From Juglans regia (Eukaryota; Streptophyta; Magnoliopsida; Fagales; Juglandaceae): DNA of 64,000 bases. This document shows, piece by piece, positions 11,420 through 22,154 of this stretch. Below the pieces are notes generated by a model. It did no database searches. It worked only from the letters and a program-made list of their open reading frames with translations, and was not told the origin of the DNA. Location of the stretch: NCBI RefSeq assembly GCF_001411555.2, contig NC_049909.1:6331485-6395484 (forward strand). Reading direction: 5' to 3'. How positions within the stretch are numbered: the stretch's first letter is position 1; the number at the start of each line of letters is the position of its first letter. The translations under genes were made by a program, and so were the position numbers.

Positions 11420-11684
11420 AAACCCTAAACGGTTTCCCCAAAACCCTAAAGTTGGCCTCTAAACATTTTCTAATCCGATTTCTAGCATTGTGTTTAATCA
11501 CTTGATTAAATCACTTCCACATGCTATTAATCCTTCAAATTTGTGTTAGAACATCATTATCCAACCTTGTTAACCTTGAAAAATTGATTGGGCCAAGTGA
11601 TATTGGATTTGGGCTTGATAGCAACCCAAACCCTCTTTAAACCCCAAATTTTAGGCCCATTCGGTTTAGGCCCTTTAAGGCCCA
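11420..11684 (+). promoter_or_regulatory. Telobox and site-II-like cluster in LTR-A
   Basis: Two AAACCCTAA teloboxes (11420 and 11441) are followed by TGGGCC (11589), TGGGCT (11610) and GGCCCA on the opposite strand (11654, 11679). The combination of telobox and site II (TGGGCC/T) is known from plant promoters active in dividing cells. The cluster recurs at about 18360-18624 and 61183-61510, and in weaker form at 1565-1800. Promoter function here is an inference; no clear TATA box was found nearby. Confidence 0.5.
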
Positions 11685-13758
11685 CGAATTTGGTCACCAT
11701 AAGATTGCTTCATGGCTAAGTTTTGTACCCCCCACTTGGCTGGCCAGATCTGTACAAGAAGAGCCTAGAAGGTTCTTGTAAGACAAAGCAAAAGGGCCAC
11801 CTCACTCTTTCACTCTCACACTCCACCTTGAGAAAAGATCTTGGTCTGATTTTTATGAGAAGAAAAGGCCAACACTCAACCATTCCTTCAGTCATATCAC
11901 TTCCCATAACTTGTGTAAGAGGCTCTTCAGTCCACTTCCCACGAAAAAGCAACTCTCCTTTACACTTTTCCTTCATAGAACACAAAAGACACTCTCGGAC
12001 AGTTTTTCGTACCTCTTTTGAATGCCTGTTTCGAAGCTTTTGTAAGTGTTTCCTCGCAACGTTTCCTTCATGAAAGTTGTTTCTTTTGGAGTCTAGTTTA
12101 CGTGGATATCTTATTTGTTCCATTTGGATATCATTTGATTGGTAAAAAGTTGTTTATACCCCAGAAAGGTCATTCTGGGCGATAAACTGGAGAGTGTGTT
12201 ATATTTTGGAGTTTTTGACCAAGCTAATGAATAGATCTTGGTCCGAAATTTTTATGGAGTACTGTTAACATGTGTATATGATTATTGGTTGAGGATTTGT
12301 TGCATGATTAAAAGTTTTGGTGAAATATTTTCTTAGGTCTAGAAACTTAGAAACTGGAAGAGGAAAAACAGTTTCTGTTTTGAGAAAGTTTAAATCTTTT
12401 ATGGTTTAATCTTATTCCAATGGCTTTGATATTTTTATTGGAAGATCCTAAGCATCTTATATACATGTTAGAATGTTATTTTGAAGATATTTGATGTTAG
12501 TTTCGAACATATGAAATTTTATGGAAGGAGATATTCGGTTAGGCCAAAGTGATGATGTTCTTGGCTAAATTTATGTTTTGGTTGATGTTTACCCATGTGA
12601 TCTTGAGTTTGAAGCTTGGATCTGTTTTAGGACACCTTTTTGAACCATGTGATGTTTTGGTTTGAAGATCACTTCTTTATAAGTCATGGATCAAGAGGTT
12701 GATCAAAACAAGTTAGAAACAAAATTCTGTTTTGAACTTAGAAGAGAAACCAAAAAGTTCAAGTATGGTTTTAGTGATTTTGATGACTTTTGTTCATGAT
12801 TCAAAACATGATTATTCTTAAGAATATGTTATGAGTGTAGTAGAAGAAAAATTTTGGTTTAATCATGAGTTTTGAGATTTGAAAGAATTACAACAAAAAG
12901 CAAAGGAAATAGCCTTGTAAGTTTCGGCCATATAGAGTTTTGATGGTTGTGTTTAGTTTTAAATTTTTCTGAATTGATATTTGAGCTTAGGACAAAATTT
13001 ACATAAGGTATGTAAATTTTGGTGATTTTTGGAGTTAGGATGCAAAATCCTTAAGTTAGGGGTAAAATGGTCATTTTTCCACATGTAGAGGGTAAAATGG
13101 TAATTTTACTCTAAGTTGATATTTTTCCATATTCCTAATTGTTAGTGATTAAGTTCTAATTTTTAGAAATCACTACTTTCAGTTTCCCGTGATCGCACTT
13201 GAGTTTTGTCTCGAAGCGCGAAGATCGAGGTAAGTTAGCTTTTAACTTACTATCAATTTAATGTGTATGTGTGATAAGTAAGGGAACTAAATTGTATGTA
13301 TGCATGTTATCATATGTGCCATGCCAAGTCATTACATATTTATCTGTTACACAGAATTTATTCTGTCATGAATTATTCATCTGTTACACAAGATATTCTG
13401 TCACGTATTGCTATACATGCTATACATTGCAAGTATGTCATGTTAAGTTAAGTATGCCATCTGTTACATGTATTTCATGTCACGTAATATTCATTGTCAC
13501 ATGTTACGCCATGTTAAGAAATGTTGTCTGTTATATGGTATGCCATGTTACGAAATGTTGCATGTTACATGTATGACATGTTATGAAATGTTCTCTGTTA
13601 CATTTATGTCTCGAAGTATGTCATGTCTGTCGTCCTACGTTCATGTCACGTTATGTTACGTCAAGATTTCTGTCTTTTATGTTACGTTCATGTTACGTCA
13701 CGTTACGAAATGTCATGTCTGCCAGTTAAGTCATTCATGTCAATCACGACCCTAAGCG

Positions 13759-13852
13759 CTAGGATGGGGTAATATCCTAGTGGAACTCCTTTGTTCACGC
13801 TGGAGTGTCTAAATAGGTGTGAAATTCCCTGGGTTGACGAAGTACAGTCAAC
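13759..13852 (+). other. Three adjacent stem-loops, LTR-A version
   Basis: Stem 1 is CTAGGAT (13759-13765) with ATCCTAG (13774-13780) and an 8-nt loop. A TGGA spacer follows. Stem 2 is ACTCC (13785-13789) with GGAGT (13802-13806) and a 12-nt loop. Stem 3 is GTTGAC (13833-13838) with GTCAAC (13847-13852). The block is repeated in the 3' LTR (about 20700-20793) and in the last LTR (about 63756-63849). Families B and C keep the pairing with different bases. Confidence 0.75.
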
Positions 13853-13969
13853 AGGTTGCGAATGGGGCCTAATTAGCTGGTCACCGGAGCGCGCCAGGCA
13901 CTAACGCCGATGGTGCCACACATTATGTTACGTGTGTCCACAGCAAGTGTGGCACAAACAGATAAGTCA

Positions 13970-14090
13970 TGGGGCCACAACAACTGTGGAGCATGAAGTA
14001 TGGGGCCACAACAACTGTGGAGCATACACTACGTGAGACACAGCAATTGTGACACGTAGAATACGTGGGGCCACAACAACTGTGGAGTAC
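13970..14090 (+). repeat. Short CCACAACAACTGTGG repeats in LTR-A
   Basis: Imperfect copies of a roughly 31-bp unit built around GGGGCCACAACAACTGTGG recur, each partly self-complementary (CCACA..TGTGG), with one diverged unit (ACACAGCAATTGTGACAC). The same block is in the 3' LTR at about 20910-21031. The LTR at 63965 has one unit fewer, so the number of units varies between copies. Confidence 0.75.
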
Positions 14091-14642
14091 GTATTAACGC
14101 ACTCACAGCTGGTATAGAAACCTGTGATGTGATGCGGTAATCGGCAGGGACACACGGCTCAAGGGGACCTGTGTAGCACCCATATGGTCACGTTAATGAT
14201 TAAGTTTATTGAATAAGATTCCAAGTTCAAGACATGTTTCACGTTATGTTATGTTCAAGTTTACGTTCACGCAATCATGGTAATCCCATGAGACAAGAAT
14301 ATATTCCAAGTTCATGTTATGTTATGTTCACGTTTACGTTATGTTCTAAGTTCACATTTATGTTATGTCATGCTCAAGTTCAAGTTCAAATTATGCATGT
14401 TCACGTTCATGCTATGTTTCAAGTCATGTTATGTTCCAAGTTCACGTTCATGCTATGTTTCAAGTCCATGTTATGTTTCAAGTCACGTTCATGCTAAGCT
14501 TCAGTTTTAGTTTAAATTATGCCAGTTATGTTATGTTGTATGTCAAGTTATGCTATGATTACTTATGATTTGATTATGCATTCATGCTTTTACTGCCATG
14601 CATGCATCATTAACCTGTGTGGAAGTTTCTTGTTAACTTGCT

Positions 14643-14700
14643 GAGATTTGTAATCAAATCTCACTGTGGTAGTCCCAACTACCATTCCCCCCGAATGGTA
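14643..14700 (+). other. Hairpin cluster before the acceptor-like site in LTR-A
   Basis: Three hairpins follow one another: GAGATTT/AAATCTC (14643-14662), GGTAGT/ACTACC (14668-14683) and TACCATTC/GAATGGTA (14680-14700). The last two overlap and so are alternatives. Old A-like copies keep the last hairpin through G-U pairs (30546-30567 and about 37554-37575). LTR-C has a longer first stem near 45311. The cluster ends just before TTTTGTTACAG. Confidence 0.6.
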
Positions 14701-15118
14701 GATTTTGTTACAGGATCTGAAGGAGAATCGAGAATCAACCATCTGGAAACGATCGATTAAGCGATGGTGCGACGTAGATGGTAGTACAGTAGTTACCTCA
14801 AGTTACTACTTGTATTTGTGGAGTTCAATCTCCAGCACTCTTTTGATCACAACCATATGGACTATTATTGTGATCTCAGTTGTTTAGTACGTCATTATGA
14901 ATGAAGTATGTTTTAAGTATTTGGGATATTTCGGTTTGGTGCATAGTATTGCTAAAAAGAAAAAAAAATTATCCGCTGCGAATATTGCATAATTCTAGAT
15001 GCATGTTAGGAATATTGCATCTTATATGTCATGAACGGGGGCAGGTAACCTTGTGTTGCATGTCTCGACGCTTCAAATGTCCGTCCGATCCCAAGCGGAA
15101 TTTGGGGGCGTCACAGGG

Positions 15119-15130
15119 TGGTATCAGAGC
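15119..15130 (+). other. LTR-A primer-binding site
   Basis: TGGTATCAGAGC lies three bases after the 5' LTR. It is the initiator-methionine tRNA primer site used by many plant Ty3/gypsy and copia elements. Confidence 0.93.
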
Positions 15131-15346
15131 AATACGTCTCTGGGTTTAAATCCACATGTCCTTAGGAAATGCACCAAATATTAGGCTTGAAATTTTAGTC
15201 TTTACTAGGCTTGAATTTCTTAAAGTATAAGAGATAGTATGTGGCTGTAACACGTGTACTCATGTGATTTAGGAAGTGACATGACTCGAGGTAGGATACC
15301 TCAAAACCCTGAGGGAGTTACAAATTAGGATAATCAGAATCCCCCG

Positions 15347-16378
15347 ATGGATGGAGGATTAGCTGAAGCCGTACGTTTGCTGACTGACATGCTTAGACAA
15401 CAGCAACATCAGCAAGCACATGTACCCAGACTCGAAGTCAGGGATTGTCTGTGTGAGAAGTTCTTGATCCATCGTTATCCAAACTTTTCTGGTAATGAAG
15501 AGCCACTAAAAGCCGAGAAATGGATTATGGATCTCAAAAGGACAGACGAGATCTGTGGATGTACTGAGGACCAGAAGGTTCTATATGTTGTATACCTATT
15601 CTAAGGAGAAGCTGGAATATGGTGGGATACACAAAGGCAACTTCTAGTTAGGGAACTAGGAAGTTTGGATGCATTGTCTTGGGAGAGATTTAAGGAAGAG
15701 TTGACAACGGATTCTTCCCAGATTCTATCAAACAGCTAAAAGCGCAGGAGTTTGTGACTTTAACTCAAGGTAGTTTGACCGTAGAGCAGTACGCTGCTAA
15801 GTTTATGGTGTTAGGAAGGTTTGCACCACACTTGATTTCTACTCAAAGGATGCATGCACGAAAGTTTCAAGCTGGACTTCAGCCATGGATCCATAGCCAA
15901 GTAGTTTGCCTAAGAATAAAGAATTACCAAGAGTTAGTAAACGTGGCCGCGATAGTAGAGGCTGAGCAGAGAGGTCTAGCGATCCAGATCAATACCGAAT
16001 GAAAGAGAACTTCATTGTCTACTACTGAAGAAAATCTAGAAATGAAGAAGATATCTACTGGACCAGATAAGGGAAAAGGCATCGAGACTGGAAGCTCAAT
16101 ACTAACCACGTACCCAATATGTGGGATGTCAGGACAGAACCATGGAGGCAATTGCAAACTTACCTTAGGACTCTATTTCAGATGTGGCCAACCTGACCAT
16201 TTGATCAAATTGTCCCAAAAGAGGCCGGAGAAATGGAACTATTCCCATTGGATATTCCAAACCAAAGCCACGACCTCCAGTACTAGCTTTAGTGTATGCA
16301 GGTACTTCTAGAGACGCAGATGCTGACGCCCCAGGAACTAAAGGAGTTGGCGCCATCACTGGTATTTTTTGTAAGACC
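15347..16378 (+). pseudogene. Broken Ty3/gypsy gag of the nested LTR-A element
   Basis: The start MDGGLAEAVRLLTDMLRQ leads into a retrotransposon gag domain with EEPLKAEKWIMDL. A TAA stop at 15601-15603 and a one-base loss soon after (near 15697) put the rest in another frame. The second part resumes at 15754 with SLTVEQYAAKFMVLGRF, carries a TGA at about 16000, then CGMSGQNHGGNC and a zinc knuckle damaged at its end (FRCGQPDHLIK followed by a shift). The downstream frame reads on to about 16378. The copy at 55234 has the same TAA and the same one-base loss, while the TGA and the knuckle damage are private to this copy. Gag normally forms the particle and binds RNA; this one is non-functional. 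Confidence 0.85.
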
Positions 16379-17642
16379 TCTATATTTTTAAGCTTATCTA
16401 AGGTTGATTAGATTACAATTGATTGTACTAGTGCATTATTGATACTTTGGGTAAGTTAAATCATTGAGGTTTATAACTTGTACGCAGTTTGATTCAAGCG
16501 AGGCCCTATTTTTAGTGATTGTGGTATTGTACGTTTAGTTCGTACTCTGAATTGTTACCAGGTGGTAAGAGTAACATTTTTCATTAAGAGTATTTCTATT
16601 CATACCAGTGTAGATATGGAATACCTTTTAATAGTACGAGGAAGAATATTCAAGGTTGATGAATTAGTATCCCAAGTATTTGGAGTTTGTTTTGATTCGA
16701 AGGTTACAATGAAATTTGTGTTCAGATGAGTACAGTGTGTGGGAGAAGCTTTGGCCTTAGTAGGATTCACTTATGATAATAGTTTTATCCAATCGCGAAT
16801 AAATGGTTTCTGGCGAAGTACCGTGTTTGTGGAAACCTAGATTGCCCTTATATTGGAGACTTTTATATGGGGAGTAAAAGCTTGTCTTAAGGATTTACGT
16901 GAGCAGTAAGAACAAATTCTTTGGATTAGAGTCAGAATAAGAGGCAACTCATGATGGATAGAGGAGCAATGTTAATCATAAGAGAGAAACTCTTGAGTTA
17001 AGGTTAATAGCTGATCGTTTATCAAGGTACCATCTAGGAGGAGGAACATTTCATTTTCATTATGAAGAAGTAAGCTAGTCCAAGACAGATGGAATTCCTT
17101 GAGGAAATAGAGAATGTGAAATCAGTTGTGTATGGATTAAATTCTTCCAAATTGAACTACATGAATACTTGAAGTTTTGGATTTAGAAAGTATATTGGTA
17201 TGACTTGACCTACCTTGTAGAAGGATTCCAGTATAAATTGATATGATTTGGGAGAAAGAGAATTAAGAATGGAAGATATATATACATGTTGTGGATAATT
17301 CTTTGAATAGTGAAGAGAATAGTGATTTCTTTTAAGCAAGGATTCAGTATCCTAGAAGGTCAGCCTAGAAGTCATTAAGTCTAGGCAGTAACCTTCGGGA
17401 TTGTTATACCCTAATGTTATAGTGGTAGTTATTTTGTATAACCATGCGATGGTTATAGATAAGAATAGTGTTGACTATGAGAAGAAGGCGTTACCACAAG
17501 AAGAACGAGACCTGCCCCTTGGGCGTGTTGAGGCATCCAGTGTTGGGCAGTAGGTTGGTAAGCAACTTCTTCTTTTGAGCGTATTTTATGTTTGTACTTA
17601 CGTCGATTTCGAGGACGAAATCTTTTTTTTAGGAGGGGAGGA
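16379..17642 (+). other. LTR-A internal non-coding region and purine tract
   Basis: About 1.26 kb lies between gag and the 3' LTR with no recognisable pol domain in any frame, only short broken frames. It ends with ATTTCGAGGACGAAATC and the purine tract AGGAGGGGAGGA next to the 3' LTR, the layout seen in plant chromoviruses. The family-B element here has the same ACGAAAT..GGAGGA junction (57548-57574). Confidence 0.8.
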
Positions 17643-20600
17643 TGTAACAGCCCGCTAGAAATTCATTGGCGGAATTTCTATTGACTTTAGGAATCTCGTG
17701 AAAATCCCATAAGTTTTTACGAATCGACCTATTGCATAGGTTTTAGTCTGTCAACATAGTCAGTGTTATCACTCACTATGCTGCTAGAAATATGAGTTTT
17801 ATTTATTTGAGGTGGTTAGAAGTGTCAGAATGCATTATGGTCTACGCCATTACACTCAGTGGATTATTTAGGATTTTATGGCACAATATCCTATTTTCAT
17901 AATTCCGGACGAAACGTCTGTTGGAAATTGTGAAATTATTTTTAGGGGCACTTCGAGGTTAAATTTCGGTAAAATATTTTCACTGTAGGTTAATATGAAT
18001 ATTTAGGAATTTTTAGTACTAAGTTTATGATTCACTTTTTCGAAGTAAATAGTAACCTCGGTAAGCGCACCAATTGCAGTGTTTTGAAATCACAGTGTGG
18101 AATGTCCAAATTGGATTAGAGAAGTTTTATTTGGACACTTGGTAAGATCTTAGCCACACTTAGTGAATAATTTTAAACACTTGGCACCATAAGGAACGTT
18201 TGTTGGATTTGAAGGAATCAAGGTGTGAGATCATGTCGCTTAAGCAAAACTTTGTTTCATCTGCTCAACCAAATTGTGCCAGATCAAAGAGGTTTTCAAT
18301 CCTAGTGAAATTCTAAATGGTGGGAATCCAATCGAAAGCCCAAAAGCATGGTTGAAATCGAAACCTAAACGGTTTCCCCAAAACCCTAAAGTTGGCCTCT
18401 AAACATTTTCTAATCCGATTTCTACCATTGTATTTAATCACTTGATTAAATCACTTCCACATGCTATTAATCCTTCAAATTTGTGTTAGAACATCATTAT
18501 CCAACCTTGTTAACCTTGAAAAATTGATTGGGCCAAGTGATATTGGATTTGGGCTTGATAGCAACCCAAACCCTCTTTAAACCCCAAATTTTAGGCCCAT
18601 TCGGTTTAGGCCCTTTAAGGCCCACGAATTTGGTCACCATAGGATTGCTTCATGGCTAAGTTTTGTACCCCCACTTGGCTGGCCAGATCTGTACAAGAAG
18701 AGCCTAGAAGGTTCTTGTAAGACAAAGCAAAAGGGCCACCTCACTCTTTCACTCTCACACTCCACCTTGAGAAAAGATCTTGGTCTGATTTTTATGAGAA
18801 GAAAAGGCCAACACTCAACCATTCCTTCAGTCCTATCACTTCCCATAGCTTGTGTAAGAAGCTCTTCAGTCCACTTCCCACGAAAAAGCAACTCTCCTTT
18901 ACACTTTTCCTTCATAGAACACAAAAGACACTCTCGGACAGTTTTTCGTACCTCTTTTGAATGCCTGTTTCGAAGCTTTTGTAAGTGTTTCCTCGCAACG
19001 TTTCCTTCATGAAAGTTGTTTATTTTGGAGTCTAGTTTACGTGGATATCTTATTTGTTCCATTTGGATATCATTTGATTGGTAAAAAGTTGTTTATACCC
19101 CAGAAAGGTCATTCTGGGCGATAAACTGGAGAGTGTGTTATATTTTGGAGTTTTTGACCAAGCTAATGAATAGATCTTGGTCCGAAATTTTTATGGAGTA
19201 CTGTTAACATGTGTATATGATTATTGGTTGAGGATTTGTTGCATGATTAAAAGTTTTGGTGAAATATTTTCTTAGGTCTAGAAACTTAGAAACTGGAAGA
19301 GGAAAAACAGTTTCTGTTTTGAGAAAGTTTAAATCTTTTATGGTTTAATCTTATTCCAATGGCTTTGATATTTTTATTGGAAGATCCTAAGCATCTTATA
19401 TACATGTTAGAATGTTATTTTGAAGATATTTGATGTTAGTTTCGAACATATGAAATTTTATGGAAGGAGATATTCGGTTAGGCCAAAGTGATGATGTTCT
19501 TGGCTAAATTTATGTTTTGGTTGATGTTTACCCATGTGATCTTGAGTTTGAAGCTTGGATCTGTTTTAGGACACCTTTTTGAACCATGTGATGTTTTGGT
19601 TTGAAGATCACTTCTTTATAAGTCATGGATCAAGAGGTTGATCAAAACAAGTTAGAAACAAAATTCTGTTTTGAACTTAGAAGAGAAACCAAAAAGTTCA
19701 AGTATGGTTTTAGTGATTTTGATGACTTTTGTTCATGATTCAAAACATGATTATTCTTAAGAATATGTTATGAGTGTAGTAGAAGAAAAATTTTGGTTTA
19801 ATCATGAGTTTTGAGATTTGAAAGAATTACAACAAAAAAAACAAAGGAAATAGCCTTGTAAGTTTCGGCCATATAGAGTTTTGATGGTTGTGTTTAGTTT
19901 TAAATTTTTTTGAATTGATATTTGAGCTTAGGACAAAATTTACATAAGGTATGTAAATTTTTGTGATTTTTGGAGTTAGGATACAAAATCCTTAAGTTAG
20001 GGGTAAAATGGTCATTTTTCCACATGTAGAGGGTAAAATGGTAATTTTACTCTAAGTTGATATTTTTCCATATTCCTAATTGTTAGTGATTAAGTTCTAA
20101 TTTTTAGAAATCACTACTTTCAGTTTCCCGTGATCGCACTTGAGTTTTGTCTCGAAGCGCGAAGATCGAGGTAAGTTAGCTTTTAACTTACTATCAATTT
20201 AATGTGTATGTGTGATAAGTAAGGGAACTAAATTGTATGTATGCATGTTATCATATGTGCCATGCCAAGTCATTTCATATTTATCTATTACACAGAATTT
20301 ATTCTGTCATGAATTATTCATCTGTTACACAAGATATTCTGTCACGTATTGCTATACATGCTATACATTGCAAGTATGTCATGTTAAGTTAAGTATGCCA
20401 TCTGTTACATGTATTTCTTGTCATGTAATATTCATTGTCACATGTTACGCCATGTTAAGAAATGTTGTCTGTTATATGGTATGCCATGTTACGAAATGTT
20501 GTATGTTACATGTATGACATGTTATGAAATGTTCTCTGTTACATTTATGTCTCGAAGTATGTCATGTCTGTTGTCCTACGTTCATGTCACGTTATGTTAC

Positions 20601-22056
20601 GTCAAGATTTATGTCTTTTATGTAACGTTCATGTTACGTCACGTTACGAAATGTCATGTCTGCCAGTTAAGTCATTCATGTCAATCACGACCCTAAGCGC
20701 TAGGATGGGGTAATATCCTAGTGGAACTCCTTTGTTCACGCTGGAGTGTCTAAATAGGTGTGAAATTCCCTGGGTTGACGAAGTACAGTCAACAGGTTGC
20801 GAATGGGGCCTAATTAGCTGGTCACCGGAGCGCGCCAGGCACTAACGCCGATGGTGCCACACATTATGTTACGTGTGTCCACAGCAAGTGTGGCACAAAC
20901 AGATAAGTCATGGGGCCACAACAACTGTGGAGCATGAAGTATGGGGCCACAACAACTGTGGAGCATACACTACGTGAGACACAGCAATTGTGACACGTAG
21001 AATACGTGGGGCCACAACAACTGTGGAGTACGTATTAACGCACTCACAGCTGGTATAGAAACCTGTGATGTGATGCGGTAATCGGCAGGGACACACGGCT
21101 CAAGGGGACCTGTGTAGCACCCATATGGTCACGTTAATGATTAAGTTTATTGAATAAGATTCCAAGTTCAAGACATGTTTCACGTTATATTATGTTCAAG
21201 TTTACGTTCACGCAATCATGGTAATCCCATGAGACAAGAATATATTCCAAGTTCATGTTATGTTATGTTCACGTTTACGTTATGTTCTAAGTTCACATTT
21301 ATGTTATGTCATGCTCAAGTTCAAGTTCAAATTATGCATGTTCACGTTCATGCTATGTTTCAAGTCATGTTATGTTCCAAGTTCACGTTCATGCTATGTT
21401 TCAAGTCCATGTTATATTTCAAGTCACGTTCATGCTAAGCTTCAGTTTTAGTTTAAATTATGCCAGTTATGTTATGTTGTATGTCAAGTTATGCTATGAT
21501 TACTTATGATTTGATTATGCATTCATGCTTTTACTGCCATGCATGCATCATTAACCTGTGTGGAAGTTTCTTGTTAACTTGCTGAGATTTGTAATCAAAT
21601 CTCACTGTGGTAGTCCCAACTACCATTCCCCCCGAATGGTAGATTTTGTTACAGGATCTGAAGGAGAATCGAGAATCAACCATCTGGAAACGATCGATTA
21701 AGCGATGGTGCGACGTAGATGGTAGTACAGTAGTTACCTCAAGTTACTACTTGTATTTGTGGAGTTCAATCTCCAGCACTCTTTTGATCACAACCATATG
21801 GACTATTATTGTGATCTCAGTTGTTTAGTACATCATTATGAATGAAGTATGTTTTAAGTATTTGGGATATTTCGGTTTGGTGCATAGTATTGCTAAAAAG
21901 AAAAAAAAATTATCCGCTGCGAATATTGCATAATTCTAGATGCATGTTAGGAATATTGCATCTTATATGTCATGAACGGGGGCAGGTAACCTTGTGTTGC
22001 ATGTCTCGACGCTTCAAATGTCCGTCCGATCCCAAGCGGAATTTAGGGGCGTCACA
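17643..22056 (+). repeat. LTR-A, 3' copy of the nested element
   Basis: It has the same length as the 5' copy and differs from it at about 33 positions by eye, including an A-run length change near 19835 and single-base deletions near 18363 and 18670. All internal landmarks of the 5' copy are present. It is followed directly by Athila leader sequence. Confidence 0.95.
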
Positions 22057-22154
22057 CTAGGGACCAAACTTCTCGGTTGGTTAGGACAGAATCACAAGCA
22101 TATTTTACCTCAGCATCACTTTCTTTTGAGTCATCTTCTGACACTAATAGTACC

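Larger units (their letters stand above)
13230..14713 (+). other. Possible leader intron in LTR-A
   Basis: CGAG|GTAAGT at 13230 is a consensus plant 5' splice site, and TTTTGTTACAG ending at 14713 is a good 3' site. The interval of about 1.48 kb contains all the hairpins and short repeats of this LTR. LTR-B has the same arrangement (3566 to 4517), and LTR-C has a candidate (44351 to 45382). Splicing is an inference from motif and position only. Confidence 0.35.
10702..15115 (+). repeat. LTR-A, 5' copy of the nested element
   Basis: It runs from TGTAACAGCCCGC to GGGGGCGTCACA. In order it holds a telobox/GGCCCA promoter-like cluster (11420-11684), a low-complexity body, a GTAAGT donor-like site (13230), TGTTACATGTAT-rich repeats (13300-13740), three stem-loops (13759-13852) and CCACAACAACTGTGG repeats (13970-14090). 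TTCACGTTCATG-rich repeats follow (14225-14500), then a hairpin cluster (14643-14700) and a CAG acceptor-like site (14713). Overlapping open frames on both strands are conserved only because the LTRs are near-identical. I do not consider them genes. Confidence 0.95.
10697..22061 (+). mobile_element. Complete gag-only LTR-A element nested in the Athila leader
   Basis: Two 4414-bp LTRs (10702-15115 and 17643-22056) flank only 2.5 kb of internal DNA. The internal region has a TGGTATCAGAGC primer-binding site (15119-15130), a broken gag and a purine tract AGGAGGGGAGGA (17631-17642). I see no protease, reverse transcriptase or integrase. The TSD reads CTAGA at the 5' side (10697-10701) and CTAGG at the 3' side (22057-22061), one mismatch. 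I count about 33 differences between the LTRs by eye (about 0.75%), fewer per base than in the surrounding Athila, which fits the nesting order. The element is non-autonomous and would need proteins from a relative. Confidence 0.93.

Noticed and set aside
11420..11450. AAACCCTAA repeats as interstitial telomere sequence
   Set aside because: They are single separated boxes at fixed places in every LTR-A, not tandem telomere repeats.
11716..12123. Overlapping open frames on both strands in LTR-A (also at 18634-19062), apparently conserved between copies
   Set aside because: The two LTRs are over 99% identical, so any frame is conserved. There is no domain, codon bias or matching frame in the more diverged copy at 60516.
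13271..13755. Cysteine/valine-rich frames in LTR-A (also 14234-14568, 20212-21509 and 63277-63726)
   Set aside because: They translate the TGTTACATGTAT and TTCACGTTCATG repeat tracts and are not proteins.
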